NCBI RefSeq assembly: GCF_040214835.1
Contig: NZ_CP157874.1
Location: forward strand, 3,910,001 to 3,974,000
Length of the DNA stretch: 64,000 bases
Origin: Pseudomonas asiatica
GTDB lineage: Bacteria > Pseudomonadota > Gammaproteobacteria > Pseudomonadales > Pseudomonadaceae
Reading direction: 5' to 3'
Shown: one piece after another, positions 9,003 to 18,472 of the stretch
Layout of the letters: every line of letters begins with the position of its first letter
Numbering within the stretch: the stretch's first letter is position 1
Translations under genes and position numbers: made by a program
Notes under the pieces: model-generated
Told to the model about the DNA's origin: nothing
Seen by the model: the letters and a program-made list of their open reading frames with translations, nothing else
The model's database searches: none

Positions 9003-11653
9003 GGGGTTTCGCTTTCGGTTTCAGGTTGAGGAGGCAGCGGCAAGCATAAAGTGATGCTGGTGCCCTGGCCATCGATGCCTTCACCCACCAGGATCTGCCC
9101 GCCATGGGCACCGATCATGCCCTGGCAGATCGCCAGGCCCAGGCCGGTGCCCTGCCCACCGCGGTCGCCGCGAGCGGCGGTGTAGAACATGTCGAAGATC
9201 TTCTCGCGATCATCCACGGGAATGCCGGGGCCCTGGTCGCTGACGGCAAAGCACAACCGGGCGTCCTGCACCGACACCTGCAGCTCCAGCCGGCCATTGG
9301 CTGGCGAGAAGCGCGCGGCATTTTCCAGCACGTTGACCAGCGCCTGCTCGATCAACGCCGCATGCACGAAGAGCAACGGCAGCTCGGCCGGCACGTCGGT
9401 GTGCACCCGCAGCGGCGCCAGCACCGCGCGCAGGCGGTTGAGCGCGCTGCCGACGATATCGGCCGGGGCCACCCAGTCGCGGGCCAGTTTGAGGCCGCCG
9501 TGGCCCAGGCGGGTCATGTCGAGCAGGTTCTGGATGTAGCGGTCGAGGCGTTCGGCCTCGTTGCGGGTACCCTCCAGCAGTTCGCGGCGGTCGGCGGTGG
9601 GGATCGCCTCGCCCAACGCCAGCAGGCTGTCGATGCTGCCGCGCATGGCGGTCAGCGGGGTGCGCAAGTCATGGGAAACGGACGCGAGCAAGGCGCTGCG
9701 CAGCTGCTCGGTTTCACCATGCAGGCGCGCGGCCTCCAGCTGTTCGGCCAGGCGCGCGCGGGCCAAGGCCTGGGCCAGTGGCTGACCAAGGGCAGTGAGC
9801 AGGCGCCGGCGCGGGTCGCTGAGCGGCTGGCCGGAACGTGGGCGCACCCCGAGCAATGCCAGGGGCTGTTCATCCACCGCCAGCGGCCACCACCACCAGC
9901 GGCCATTGGGCAGGGTGTCGCTGCCATGACCGGCGGCCTGGCCGTGCTGCCACGCCCATTCTGCGGCGGCGCGTTCGTTATCGCTGAAGGCATGAGCTTC
10001 GCCGCTGGCCACCTGCAACTGGCCTTCGACATTGCGCTCCAGCAGGCACACCTGCATGTCCTGCCAACCGTCCAGGTGCTGGCCGGCGGCGTTGAACACC
10101 GCCTGGCGGTCGGTGGCCACGGTCAGCCGGCGCGACAGGTCGAGCAACTGGCTGGTCTGCGCCTGGGTCTCGCGCAGCGCCTGCAACTGGCGGCGCTGGC
10201 GGGCAGCCAGGTTGCCGGTGAGTGCAGCCATCAACAGGAAGAACACCAAGGTCAGCACGTCTTCTTCGCGCTGGATCCTGAACGACAGGTTGGGCGGGAT
10301 GAACAGGAAGTCGTAGGTCAGGAACGACAGCACCGCGCAGGCCAGCGCAGGCCCCAGGCTGCTGCGCACCGCCACCAGCAACACCGCGGCCAGGAACACC
10401 AGCGAGATGTTGGGCAGGGCCAGCACACTCGACACCGCCCAGGCCAGGCCTGCGGCCATGACCGTTGCCAGCAGCGCCAGCAGGTAATGGCGCCAGACCC
10501 ACACCCGCTGCACCGCCGAACGCGGCGCTTGCGGCTGCGCGTCGCGGTCCAGCACGTTGATTTCCAGGCCGTGGCTTTCGCGCAGCAGCCGCGCGGCCAC
10601 ACCGGCACCGAACAGGCGCCGGCGCAGGCGGTCGCGGGACTGCCCGACCAGCACCAGGCTGGCCCGCCGTTCGGCGGCATGCTGGATCAGCGTGCGCACC
10701 ACTTCGCCGGCACGCAGCAGTACCACCTCCCCGCCCAGGCGTTCGGCCAGTTGCTGGGCAGCTTGCAGGCGCTGGCGCGCGGTTTCGTCGCGCAGGCGGC
10801 CGTTGTCCACGTGCACCAGGCTCCAGGGCAGGTGGCGGCGTTGCGCCACGCGGCTGGCATGGCGCACCAAACGCTCCGCCTGGTCGTCGCCATCCACGCC
10901 CACCAGCAAGCGCCCACGCAGGGCCGGGGCTTCCTGGCCGCGTTGGCGATAACCGTGGGCCAGGTCGGCATCCACCTGGGCAGCGGCGGTCTGCATGGCC
11001 AGTTCGCGCAGGGCGGTAAGGTTGGTTTGCGAGAAGAACGCATCGATGGCGGCCCGCGCCTGCTCGGGCACGTACACCTTGCCTTCGCGCAGGCGTTCGA
11101 GCAGCTCCCGGGGTGGCAGGTCGATCAGCACCAGCTCGAAGGCTTCCTGCAGTACCCAGTCCGGCAGGGTTTCGCGCACTTGCACGCCGGTAATGTCGCG
11201 GACCTTGTCGTTGAGGCTTTCCAGGTGCTGGACGTTGACCGTGGTGTACACATCGATGCCGGCGGCCAGCAGTTCCTGTACGTCCTGCCAGCGTTTGGCG
11301 TGGCGGCTGCCGGGCGCATTGGTGTGGGCCAGTTCGTCGACCAGCACCAGGGCCGGCGCGGCCTTGAGCAGGCCGTCGAGGTCCATTTCCTCGAGGGTGA
11401 CGCCGCGGTACTGGCTGCGCAGCAGGGGCTGCTGCTGAAGGCCAGCGAGCAATACCTCGGTTTCGGCACGGCCATGGGTTTCGACCACCCCGGCCAGCAC
11501 CTGCACGCCCTGGCGTTGCTGGGCGTGGGCGGCCTGGAGCATGGCGAAGGTCTTGCCGACGCCGGGGGCGGCGCCAAGGAATACCTTCAACCGCCCCCGG
11601 CCGCTTCGCGGGAGGGTAGCCAACAGCGCGTCTGCGCGGGCGGAGTCACTCAT
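8999..11653 (-). CDS. kdpD: KdpD, K+-sensing histidine kinase
   Basis: 884 residues, full length. N-terminal KdpD domain (about 20-230) with Walker A GAAPGVGKT at 27-35 and the VDELAHTNAPGSRH segment; a universal-stress-protein-like domain follows (about 250-370). Four closely spaced membrane segments lie around 400-480, then a GAF-like region, the HisKA dimer with phospho-acceptor H661 in SVSHDLRTPL, and a HATPase domain with NVLENAARFSP, DQGPGI and GTGLGLAI boxes. It is an inner-membrane protein that autophosphorylates under K+ limitation or osmotic stress and signals to KdpE. A 156-bp gap containing a REP pair separates it from kdpC. Confidence 0.97.
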   Translation of the reverse strand: MSDSARADALLATLPRSGRGRLKVFLGAAPGVGKTFAMLQAAHAQQRQGVQVLAGVVETHGRAETEVLLAGLQQQPLLRSQYRGVTLEEMDLDGLLKAAPALVLVDELAHTNAPGSRHAKRWQDVQELLAAGIDVYTTVNVQHLESLNDKVRDITGVQVRETLPDWVLQEAFELVLIDLPPRELLERLREGKVYVPEQARAAIDAFFSQTNLTALRELAMQTAAAQVDADLAHGYRQRGQEAPALRGRLLVGVDGDDQAERLVRHASRVAQRRHLPWSLVHVDNGRLRDETARQRLQAAQQLAERLGGEVVLLRAGEVVRTLIQHAAERRASLVLVGQSRDRLRRRLFGAGVAARLLRESHGLEINVLDRDAQPQAPRSAVQRVWVWRHYLLALLATVMAAGLAWAVSSVLALPNISLVFLAAVLLVAVRSSLGPALACAVLSFLTYDFLFIPPNLSFRIQREEDVLTLVFFLLMAALTGNLAARQRRQLQALRETQAQTSQLLDLSRRLTVATDRQAVFNAAGQHLDGWQDMQVCLLERNVEGQLQVASGEAHAFSDNERAAAEWAWQHGQAAGHGSDTLPNGRWWWWPLAVDEQPLALLGVRPRSGQPLSDPRRRLLTALGQPLAQALARARLAEQLEAARLHGETEQLRSALLASVSHDLRTPLTAMRGSIDSLLALGEAIPTADRRELLEGTRNEAERLDRYIQNLLDMTRLGHGGLKLARDWVAPADIVGSALNRLRAVLAPLRVHTDVPAELPLLFVHAALIEQALVNVLENAARFSPANGRLELQVSVQDARLCFAVSDQGPGIPVDDREKIFDMFYTAARGDRGGQGTGLGLAICQGMIGAHGGQILVGEGIDGQGTSITLCLPLPPQPETESETP

Positions 11654-11705
11654 CTTTCATCCTTTGCTATTTCCAGCAAGCCGCAAATCCAGGGACAAAC
11701 ACCGT

Positions 11706-11784
11706 ACCTGTGGGAGCGGGTTCACCCGCGAATGCAGTAGTAGCGCCACCGACGCATTCGCGGGTAAACCCGCTCCCACAGGGT
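11706..11784. repeat. REP pair between kdpC and kdpD
   Basis: ACCTGTGGGAGCGGGTTCAC and its mate CGCGGGTAAACCCGCTCCCA form an inverted pair with a 25-30 nt loop. It sits inside the kdpFABC-kdpDE gene string and may uncouple kdpDE mRNA levels from kdpFABC. Confidence 0.9.
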
Positions 11785-11809
11785 CCCTGCTAGCCCCTCA
11801 AGTCATCTA

Positions 11810-12361
11810 TCAATGACTGAGGTTTTCCAAGGCCTGGTTCAAGGCCAGCACATTGACCACCGGCGGGCCGATCAATGGGTGGAGGGTGGCCTCTTCCAGC
11901 AAGCCTTGCAAGCGCTCCACCGGCAACTGCCGTGCCGCCGCCACCCGCGGGATCTGGTAGGCCACGGCCTCCGGCGGCAGGTGCGGGTCGAGGCCGCTGC
12001 CCGAGGTGGTGAGCAACGCCTGGGGCACCGGCCCCTGCTGCGCCTGGTACAACGCAGCCGCATCGCCCTTGACCCGCTCGGCCAGCGCCGGGTTGCTCGG
12101 CGACAGGTTGCTGGCGCCGCTGGCCACGGTGGCGTAGGCGCCTGCCGATGGCCGCGCGTGAAACCAGCCATCGCCCTGGAAATCCTGGGCGATCAGCGCC
12201 GAACCGCGCACCTGGCCCCGGTCATCGCGCACCAGGCTGCCATTGGCCTGGCTGGGGAAAGCCACCTGGGCAATACCGGTCACCGCCAACGGATACAGCG
12301 CGCCGGTCACCAGGGTCATCAACAGGGCCAGGCTCAATGCCGGGCGTACATAAGCATTCAT
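11810..12361 (-). CDS. kdpC: KdpC, K+-transporting ATPase subunit C
   Basis: 183 residues, normal KdpC length. One N-terminal membrane helix (about 8-30, [20 protein letters not shown]), then a periplasmic domain with the conserved [20 protein letters not shown] region, FHARPSA and [14 protein letters not shown] segments, ending in [10 protein letters not shown]. The start at 12361 is chosen because GAGGAGG precedes it; ten extra codons upstream are not family-like. KdpC stabilises the KdpFABC complex and assists ATP-driven K+ uptake. It lies 10 bp after kdpB. Confidence 0.96.
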   Translation of the reverse strand: MNAYVRPALSLALLMTLVTGALYPLAVTGIAQVAFPSQANGSLVRDDRGQVRGSALIAQDFQGDGWFHARPSAGAYATVASGASNLSPSNPALAERVKGDAAALYQAQQGPVPQALLTTSGSGLDPHLPPEAVAYQIPRVAAARQLPVERLQGLLEEATLHPLIGPPVVNVLALNQALENLSH

Positions 12362-12371
12362 GGTGGCCTCC

Positions 12372-14426
12372 TCAGACCAGGTGCAGGGCATTGAGCAGCA
12401 GGTCGATCAGCTTGATCCCGGCAAACGGCACGACAATGCCACCCAGCCCGTAGATCAGCAGGTTGCGCCGCAGCAGGTGTGCCGCGCTGGCCGCCTGCAC
12501 CCGCACGCCGCGCAGCGCCAGCGGGATCAGCACGATGATGATCAGCGCGTTGAACACGATGGCCGACAGAATCGCACTCTGCGGGCTGGCCAAATGCATC
12601 AGGTTGAGCACGCCCAGCTGCGGGTAGATGGCGGCGAACAGCGCCGGCAGGATGGCGAAGTACTTGGCCACATCGTTGGCGATGGAGAAGGTGGTCAACG
12701 CGCCGCGGGTCACCAGCAGCTCCTTGCCGACCTGCACCACATCCAGCAACTTGGTCGGGTCGCTGTCCAGGTCGACCATGTTGGCCGCCTCGCGCGCGGC
12801 CTGGGTGCCGTCGTTCATGGCCATGCCCACGTCTGCCTGGGCCAGTGCCGGGGCGTCGTTGGCGCCGTCGCCGCACATGGCCACCAGGCGGCCGTCGTTC
12901 TGCTCCTGGCGGATGCGCGCCAGCTTCTTCTCTGGCGTGGCCTCGGCCAGCACGTCATCCACGCCGGCCTCGGCAGCGATGGCGGCGGCGGTCAGCGGGT
13001 TGTCGCCGGTCACCATCACCGTGCGGATGCCCAGCTTGCGCAGCTCGGCAAAGCGCTCGCGGATGCCGGGCTTGACCACGTCCTTGAGGTGGATCACGCC
13101 GAGCAGGCGCTTGTCGATGCACACCAGCAGCGGTGTACCGCCGCTCTGGGCAATGCGCTCCACTTCACGGGCCAGTGCCAGGGGCATTTCCAGGCGTTGC
13201 ATGCCGACGAACGCCAGCACGGCGTCGACGGCGCCCTTGCGGTAGCGGTGCTGCTGCAGGTCGATGCCCGAGAGGCGCGTCTCGGCGCTGAACGCCACCG
13301 CCTCGAACTGCCCGGCGGCCGGTTCGACGAAGTCATGCAACTGGCGCAGGTACTCGACGATCGACTTGCCCTCGGCGGTGTCGTCCGCCAGCGAGGCCAG
13401 CAAGGCGCCCTCCCCCAGCTCGCGGGCGGTGATGCCCGGGGCGGCGTGCAGGGCGCTGCAGCGGCGGTTGCCGAAGGTGATGGTGCCGGTCTTGTCGAGC
13501 ATCAGCGTATGCACATCACCGGCCGCCTCCACCGCGCGGCCGGAACGGGCGATGACGTTCAGCCGCACCAGCCGGTCCATGCCGGCAATGCCGATGGCCG
13601 ACAGCAGGCCACCGATGGTGGTGGGGATCAGCGTCACCAGCAATGCGGCGAGAAAGATCAGCGGCAGGCTGCCACCGACGAAGTGGGCGAACGGCTGCAG
13701 GGTCACCACCACGATCAGGAAGATCAAGGTCAGGCCGATCAGCAGGATGTCGAGGGCGATCTCGTTCGGAGTCTTCTGCCGCTTGGCGCCTTCGACCAGG
13801 GCAATCATGCGGTCGAGGGTCGATTCGCCCGGGTTGCTGGTGATGCGGATCAACAACCAGTCGGAGACCAGCCGGGTATTGCCGGTCACCGCCGAGCGGT
13901 CGCCGCCGGACTCGCGGATCACCGGCGCGGACTCGCCGGTAATGGCGGCCTCGTTGACCGCAGCGATACCTTCGAGCACCTCGCCGTCACCGGGGATCAT
14001 TTCGCCGGCCACCACGCGCACCACATCGTCCTTGCGCAGCGCACTGGCCGCGACGGTCTCGTAGCTGCCATCGCGCTTGCGACGCTGGGCGGTCAGGCCC
14101 TGGCTGCCGGCCTTGAGGCTGTCGGCGCGGGCCTTGCCACGGCCTTCGGCAAGGGCCTCGGCGAAGTTGGCGAACAGCACGGTGAACCACAGCCACAGGG
14201 CGATCTGCACGGCAACGCCGGTGCTCACGCCGCTGCCGGGGGCAAAGCACAGGACGGTGGTCAGCACAGCAGTCAGTGCGACTACCAGCATCACCGGCGA
14301 GCGCTTGAGCTGGCGCGGGTCGAGCTTGACGAATGCCTGTACCAGCGCCGGGCGCCACAACGCGGCGAAGCGGGTCTGGTCCTTGGCACTATGCCGAGTT
14401 TGTACTTCAGGAATGGGCATGTTCAT
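12372..14426 (-). CDS. kdpB: KdpB, K+-transporting P-type ATPase catalytic subunit
   Basis: 684 residues, family length. It has the P-type ATPase signature [13 protein letters not shown] with phosphorylated D311, the actuator [14 protein letters not shown], the hinge [16 protein letters not shown], and membrane helices at about 35-90, 220-280 and 590-684. It hydrolyses ATP to drive K+ import through KdpA. Start ATG 14426 has GAGGA six bases upstream; the second ATG two codons later is an alternative. It lies in the kdpFABC operon, 9 bp from kdpA. Confidence 0.97.
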   Translation of the reverse strand: MNMPIPEVQTRHSAKDQTRFAALWRPALVQAFVKLDPRQLKRSPVMLVVALTAVLTTVLCFAPGSGVSTGVAVQIALWLWFTVLFANFAEALAEGRGKARADSLKAGSQGLTAQRRKRDGSYETVAASALRKDDVVRVVAGEMIPGDGEVLEGIAAVNEAAITGESAPVIRESGGDRSAVTGNTRLVSDWLLIRITSNPGESTLDRMIALVEGAKRQKTPNEIALDILLIGLTLIFLIVVVTLQPFAHFVGGSLPLIFLAALLVTLIPTTIGGLLSAIGIAGMDRLVRLNVIARSGRAVEAAGDVHTLMLDKTGTITFGNRRCSALHAAPGITARELGEGALLASLADDTAEGKSIVEYLRQLHDFVEPAAGQFEAVAFSAETRLSGIDLQQHRYRKGAVDAVLAFVGMQRLEMPLALAREVERIAQSGGTPLLVCIDKRLLGVIHLKDVVKPGIRERFAELRKLGIRTVMVTGDNPLTAAAIAAEAGVDDVLAEATPEKKLARIRQEQNDGRLVAMCGDGANDAPALAQADVGMAMNDGTQAAREAANMVDLDSDPTKLLDVVQVGKELLVTRGALTTFSIANDVAKYFAILPALFAAIYPQLGVLNLMHLASPQSAILSAIVFNALIIIVLIPLALRGVRVQAASAAHLLRRNLLIYGLGGIVVPFAGIKLIDLLLNALHLV

Positions 14427-14435
14427 GGTCGGTCC

Positions 14436-16130
14436 TCAAAAACCCAGGCTCAAGTGTTCGGCGATCGGCCCAAGGGCCAGGGTCGGCAGGAAGGTCAGGC
14501 CACCGACCAGCAGGATGGTGACCAACAGCAGGCCGGTAAACAGCGGGCCATGGGTGGGGAAGCTGTTCAGCCCCTGGGGCGCGCTTTTCTTCGCCGCCAG
14601 GCAGCCGGCCAACGCCAGCACCGGCAGGATGTAGCCGAAGCGGCCGACAAGCATGGCCAGGCCGATCATCAGGTTGTGGAACACCGTGTTGGCACCGAAG
14701 CCGGCAAAGGCCGAGCCGTTGTTGGCCGTGCCCGAGGTGTAGGCATACAGCAGCTGGCTGAAGCCATGCGCACCCGGGTTGCTGACTGCACCTGCCGGGC
14801 CCGGCAGGCTGGCGGCAATGGCGCCGAGCACCAGCACGCCGACCGGCATCACCAGCAGGGTCGCCACCAGCAACTGCACCTCGCGGGCCTGCAGCTTCTT
14901 GCCCAGGTATTCCGGGGTGCGGCCGATCATCAGCCCGGCCAGGAACACCGCGATCAGCACGAACAGCAGCATGCCGTACAGCCCTGCACCAACGCCGCCA
15001 AAGATCACCTCACCGACCATCATGTTGACTATCGCCACCATGCCGGTCAGCGGGTTGAGGCTGTCGTGCATGGCATTGACCGAACCGTTGGAGGCGGAGG
15101 TGGTAGTCACTGTCCACAGCACCGAACCGGTGGTGCCGAAGCGGCTTTCCTTGCCCTCCATGGGCGCGCTTTGCTGTACCTGCGCGCTCTCGAGGGCCGG
15201 GTTTGGCTGGTACTCGGACCACAACGCCGTGCTGCCGCCGATCAGGAACAGGGCGAGCATGCAGGCGAGGATGGCGCGGCTCTGGCGCAGGTCCTTCACG
15301 TAGTGACCAAAGGTGAACACCAGCGCCACCGGAATGAGGATGATCGAAGCCACCTCGAACAGGTTGCTCCAGGCCGTGGGGTTTTCGAACGGGTGCGCCG
15401 AGTTGACCCCGAAGAAGCCACCGCCGTTGGTACCCAGCTGCTTGATGGCGATCTGGCTGGCGGCCGGGCCCAGCGGGATGGTCTGCTCGGTGCCTTGCAG
15501 GGTGACCGCGTGGGCGTAGTCGGCCAAGGTTTGCGGTACGCCCTGCCATACCAGCAACAACGCCAGCAGCAGGCACAGCGGCAGCAGGCCGTAGAGGGTG
15601 GCGCGGGTCATGTCGACCCAGAAGTTGCCCAGCGTCGTGGCGCTGCGCCGGGCGATGCCGCGGCACAGGGCGACCAGCACGGCCAGGCCGGTGGCAGCGC
15701 TGACGAAGTTCTGCACGGTCAGGCCGAGCATCTGGCTCAGGTAGCTGACCGATGCCTCACCGCTGTAGGCCTGCCAGTTGGTGTTAGTGACGAAGCTGAC
15801 CGCGGTATTGAACGCCAGCGACCATTCCTGGCCGGGCAGATGCTGCGGGTTGAATGGCAGGTAGCCCTGCAACAGCAGCACGGCGAACAGCAGCAGGAAC
15901 CCGGCCAGGTTGAAGGCCAGCAGGGCCAGGGTGTACTGCTGCCAGTTCTGTTCCTGGCCGGCGCGCACGCCCGCCAGCCGGTAGCAGGTTTGCTCGACCG
16001 GGCCCAGCAGGGGCGACAGCCAGGTGCGCTGGCCTTCCATGACCTTGAAGTAGAACCGCCCGAGCCAGGGTGCCGGTAGCAGCACGATGGCGAAAAATGC
16101 CAACAGCAAGGCGAAGTCGTAACTGTGCAT
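14436..16130 (-). CDS. kdpA: KdpA, K+-transporting ATPase channel-like subunit
   Basis: 564 residues with about ten hydrophobic segments. The four selectivity-filter repeats are visible, for example [49 protein letters not shown] and [15 protein letters not shown]. It binds and guides K+ across the inner membrane in the KdpFABC complex. It starts 9 bp downstream of the kdpF stop codon. Confidence 0.97.
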   Translation of the reverse strand: MHSYDFALLLAFFAIVLLPAPWLGRFYFKVMEGQRTWLSPLLGPVEQTCYRLAGVRAGQEQNWQQYTLALLAFNLAGFLLLFAVLLLQGYLPFNPQHLPGQEWSLAFNTAVSFVTNTNWQAYSGEASVSYLSQMLGLTVQNFVSAATGLAVLVALCRGIARRSATTLGNFWVDMTRATLYGLLPLCLLLALLLVWQGVPQTLADYAHAVTLQGTEQTIPLGPAASQIAIKQLGTNGGGFFGVNSAHPFENPTAWSNLFEVASIILIPVALVFTFGHYVKDLRQSRAILACMLALFLIGGSTALWSEYQPNPALESAQVQQSAPMEGKESRFGTTGSVLWTVTTTSASNGSVNAMHDSLNPLTGMVAIVNMMVGEVIFGGVGAGLYGMLLFVLIAVFLAGLMIGRTPEYLGKKLQAREVQLLVATLLVMPVGVLVLGAIAASLPGPAGAVSNPGAHGFSQLLYAYTSGTANNGSAFAGFGANTVFHNLMIGLAMLVGRFGYILPVLALAGCLAAKKSAPQGLNSFPTHGPLFTGLLLVTILLVGGLTFLPTLALGPIAEHLSLGF

Positions 16131-16139
16131 GGCCGCTCC

Positions 16140-16229
16140 CTAGCTGCGATCGGCGCGCAGCAGCGCCACCAGCAGATAAAACGCCAATGCCACTGCCAGC
16201 AGCAGTGACAGCCCGTCGAGCATGTTCAT
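16140..16229 (-). CDS. kdpF: KdpF, small membrane subunit of K+ ATPase
   Basis: A 29-residue peptide reading MNMLDGLSLL... and ending LLRADRS, almost entirely one hydrophobic helix. GGAGAA lies about six bases before the ATG at 16229, and it is the first gene of the kdp operon, as expected for KdpF. KdpF stabilises the complex. Confidence 0.9.
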   Translation of the reverse strand: MNMLDGLSLLLAVALAFYLLVALLRADRS

Positions 16230-16321
16230 GTGTGGTTCTCCCCGTGGTGCGGCTTGGGCCGCTTTGGGGAAATTGTCCGAGGGAGGGGCGTAAAGGGGCG
16301 AGATTGGGGGGTGGGGATGGG

Positions 16322-16341
16322 AATAAAGAAGGTGTAAAAAT
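16322..16341 (-). promoter_or_regulatory. Candidate KdpE operator upstream of kdpF
   Basis: On the minus strand this reads ATTTTTACACCTTCTTTATT, an AT-rich patch in otherwise GC-rich DNA about 95 bp upstream of the kdpF start. It resembles the T-rich/TTTACACC KdpE site known from E. coli kdpFABC. No clear sigma70 boxes were identified. Confidence 0.4.
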
Positions 16342-16361
16342 CAGGGGTTGAAGTTGCCTGA

Positions 16362-16498
16362 GCCGGCCTCTTCGCGGGTAAACCCGCTCCCACAGGAGCT
16401 GCATCAGGTTCAAGGCCTGTGTTGTCCCACAGGAACTGCACCAGGGGCAAGGCCTGTGCTGTACCTGTGGGAGCGGGTTTACCCGCGAAGAGGCCGGT
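16362..16498. repeat. REP pair, GGTTTACCCGCGAAGAGGCC class
   Basis: Inverted copies at 16362-16396 and 16463-16498. Between them are two imperfect direct repeats containing CAAGGCCTGTG. It separates the divergent side of kdpF from the end of the AI-2E-type permease gene. Confidence 0.9.
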
Positions 16499-16503
16499 AC
16501 AGG

Positions 16504-17556
16504 CTACCGCTGGGGCGGCTGCTGCGCCGCGTTGCGGCTCCAGTCCAGCAGCAAGCTGTAGCCGACCGCCAGCAAGGTCGGCCCGATGAACAGGCCAATG
16601 AAGCCAAAGGCGATCAAACCGCCGAATACCCCCAGCAGCACGATCACCAGCGGCAGGTTGCCGCCACGGCTGATCAGGTACGGTTTGAGCACGTTATCCA
16701 CGCCACTGATGATGAAGGTGCCCCAAACCCCCAGGAACACCGCCATGCCGTATTCGCCCTTCCATACCAGCCAGCCCGTGGCCGGGATCCAGGCCAGTGG
16801 CGGGCCCATGGGGATCAGGCTGAGCATGAAGGTCACCAGCCCCAGCACGATGGCCCCGGGCACACCGGCAATCAGGAAGCCGATCAACGCCAGCACGCCC
16901 TGCGCGGCGGCCGTACCGATCACCCCGTTGACCACCCGCTGCACCGTACCGGCCACCAGTTCCAGGTAGTACTCGGCACGGTCGCCCATCAGGCGGTGCA
17001 GCAAGCGCAGGACGAACGCCGACAAGCGCGGGCCGTCGCGGTAGAAGAAGAACACGAATACCAGGCTGAGGGTCAACTCCAGCACGCCGCTGCCGATCTG
17101 CGCGCTGCGCGCCAGCAACCAGTTGCCCACCTGCCCCAGGTGCGGCTTGACCGAGGCCAGCAAGGCCGCGCCCTGCTGGTCCAGCGATTGCCACCAGCTG
17201 ACCAGGCGCTCGCCAACCAACGGGATGCCACCCAGCCACGCCGGGGCGTCGGGCAGGCCGTCCACCTGCACGTCACGCACGAACGCCGTCGCATCGCGAA
17301 TGTGGTCGGCCAGGTTGAACCCCAGCCACACCAGCGGCAGCGCCACGATCAGGATCCAGGCAGTGGTCAGCAGGCTGGCTGCCAGGGTTTCGCGCCCGCC
17401 CAGCGCACGCGTCAGCAAGCGCATCAACGGCCAGCTGGCAAAGGCCAGGATGGCCCCCCACAACAGCGCTGAAATGAAAGGTGCCATCACCCACAGGCCG
17501 GCACCCAGCAGCGCCAGCAGCAGAATCTGGACCAGCAAGCGGTCATTGTTAGCCAT
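16504..17556 (-). CDS. AI-2E family (PerM/UPF0118) membrane permease
   Basis: 350 residues. Paired hydrophobic helices at the N-terminus (about 7-45) and at about 60-85, a long soluble segment (about 90-145), then helices from about 150 to 340 including VFVFFFYRDG, IGTAAAQGVLALIGFLIAGVPG and LSLIPMGPPLAWIPA. These are hallmarks of the AI-2E/PerM exporter family. Substrate cannot be told from sequence. It lies 12 bp after the DUF4892 gene and probably belongs to the same transcript as the upstream hydrolases. Confidence 0.88.
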   Translation of the reverse strand: MANNDRLLVQILLLALLGAGLWVMAPFISALLWGAILAFASWPLMRLLTRALGGRETLAASLLTTAWILIVALPLVWLGFNLADHIRDATAFVRDVQVDGLPDAPAWLGGIPLVGERLVSWWQSLDQQGAALLASVKPHLGQVGNWLLARSAQIGSGVLELTLSLVFVFFFYRDGPRLSAFVLRLLHRLMGDRAEYYLELVAGTVQRVVNGVIGTAAAQGVLALIGFLIAGVPGAIVLGLVTFMLSLIPMGPPLAWIPATGWLVWKGEYGMAVFLGVWGTFIISGVDNVLKPYLISRGGNLPLVIVLLGVFGGLIAFGFIGLFIGPTLLAVGYSLLLDWSRNAAQQPPQR

Positions 17557-17568
17557 GGTGGTGCCCGT

Positions 17569-18363
17569 TCAACGGATCAGTTCAAGGTGCAGGCCGTCGG
17601 TAGGCGCGCTACCGACTTCGAGGCGGCCATTGCGCACCCCCGCCTTGACCAGCGCCTCGCGCCAGGCTTCAGCCTGGGCGCCACTGAGGCTGGCACGCAG
17701 GGTGCTGTCGAGGTTCAGGCTGCGGGCCAGCAGGTTCGCCCAGGCGTCTTGCGGCGCGGCCAGGTCAGGGTAGTCGAGCTTGCCGGTGTCGCGCATTTCG
17801 CGCAGCACCGTGGCGGCGGTCGGCAGCAGTTCGCCCAGCGGGCTGCCGGCGACGAACTCTTCCACGTGCAGGTAGGCTCGGCGGTTGCCGCGGGTGACGC
17901 TGTACAGCGCAACCAGGGTATCGGCCTGCTCCGCCGAGCGGCGCAGCAGGATGAACGCCTGCTGCTCGTCGCCGCCGTTGAGGCGGGCATTGGCGAACAC
18001 ATCATTGGCCCACAGGCTGGCCTCGCCGCAATCGCGGCCCTGGCACCAGAACAGCGGGTAGCCACCGTCGCGCTGCAGTGCTTCGCGAGCGCTGGTGAAG
18101 GCTTCGCGGGCGGTACGCTCGACCGGCAGTTCGTAGGTTACCGAGCTGACCTGGCCACGGCTTTCGACCTTGTCCTCGACCCGCAGGCGGCCGCTGATCT
18201 TGCGCAGCGGGCCCATGGGGTAGACACGCTCCTGCTCCACGGCCGGGCGCTGGTCGACCACCTTGGCGTCCACCGGTACCGGCAGGCTGCCGGCCCACAA
18301 AACGGGGCTGGCTAACACCAGGCAGGCAGCGAAGGCATTACGGATGGCAACAGGCGCGCTCAT
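17569..18363 (-). CDS. DUF4892 exported protein
   Basis: 264 residues with an N-terminal signal peptide (AFAACLVLASPVLWAGS, cleavage near residue 25). The rest is a soluble domain rich in charged residues with a C-x4-C pair (WCQGRDC). It matches what I recall of the pseudomonad DUF4892 family of unknown function. The start ATG overlaps the stop of a 20-codon leader in an ATGA, so expression is probably coupled to translation of that leader. No catalytic motif is recognised. Confidence 0.75.
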   Translation of the reverse strand: MSAPVAIRNAFAACLVLASPVLWAGSLPVPVDAKVVDQRPAVEQERVYPMGPLRKISGRLRVEDKVESRGQVSSVTYELPVERTAREAFTSAREALQRDGGYPLFWCQGRDCGEASLWANDVFANARLNGGDEQQAFILLRRSAEQADTLVALYSVTRGNRRAYLHVEEFVAGSPLGELLPTAATVLREMRDTGKLDYPDLAAPQDAWANLLARSLNLDSTLRASLSGAQAEAWREALVKAGVRNGRLEVGSAPTDGLHLELIR

Positions 18364-18422
18364 TGGCGAACCAGGTGGCGCTCAGCGCCGAGGTGAAGCT
18401 CCAGGATGTCTGGCAGTTGCAT
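18360..18422 (-). CDS. 20-codon leader ORF coupled to the DUF4892 gene
   Basis: Encodes MQLPDILELHLGAERHLVRQ. The ATG at 18422 is preceded by AGGGAGA at about six bases, a stronger ribosome site than any for the next gene, and its TGA overlaps the ATG of the DUF4892 gene. It lies 50 bp after the upstream hydrolase gene. The peptide has no membrane helix and resembles no family I know. It may be a functional small protein or only a translation-coupling device. Confidence 0.5.
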   Translation of the reverse strand: MQLPDILELHLGAERHLVRQ

Positions 18423-18472
18423 GGTTGTCTCCCTGTTCAACCCGCCAAGCCTCGACACTTGTCCGGTGCAAG

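Noticed and set aside
9104..11740. An 878-codon open frame antisense to kdpD
   Set aside because: Same reason; kdpD domains are complete on the minus strand.
12360..16079. A 1239-codon open frame antisense to kdpB and kdpA
   Set aside because: Composition is Gln/His/Arg/Gly-rich as expected of antisense frames; kdp genes are certain on the other strand.
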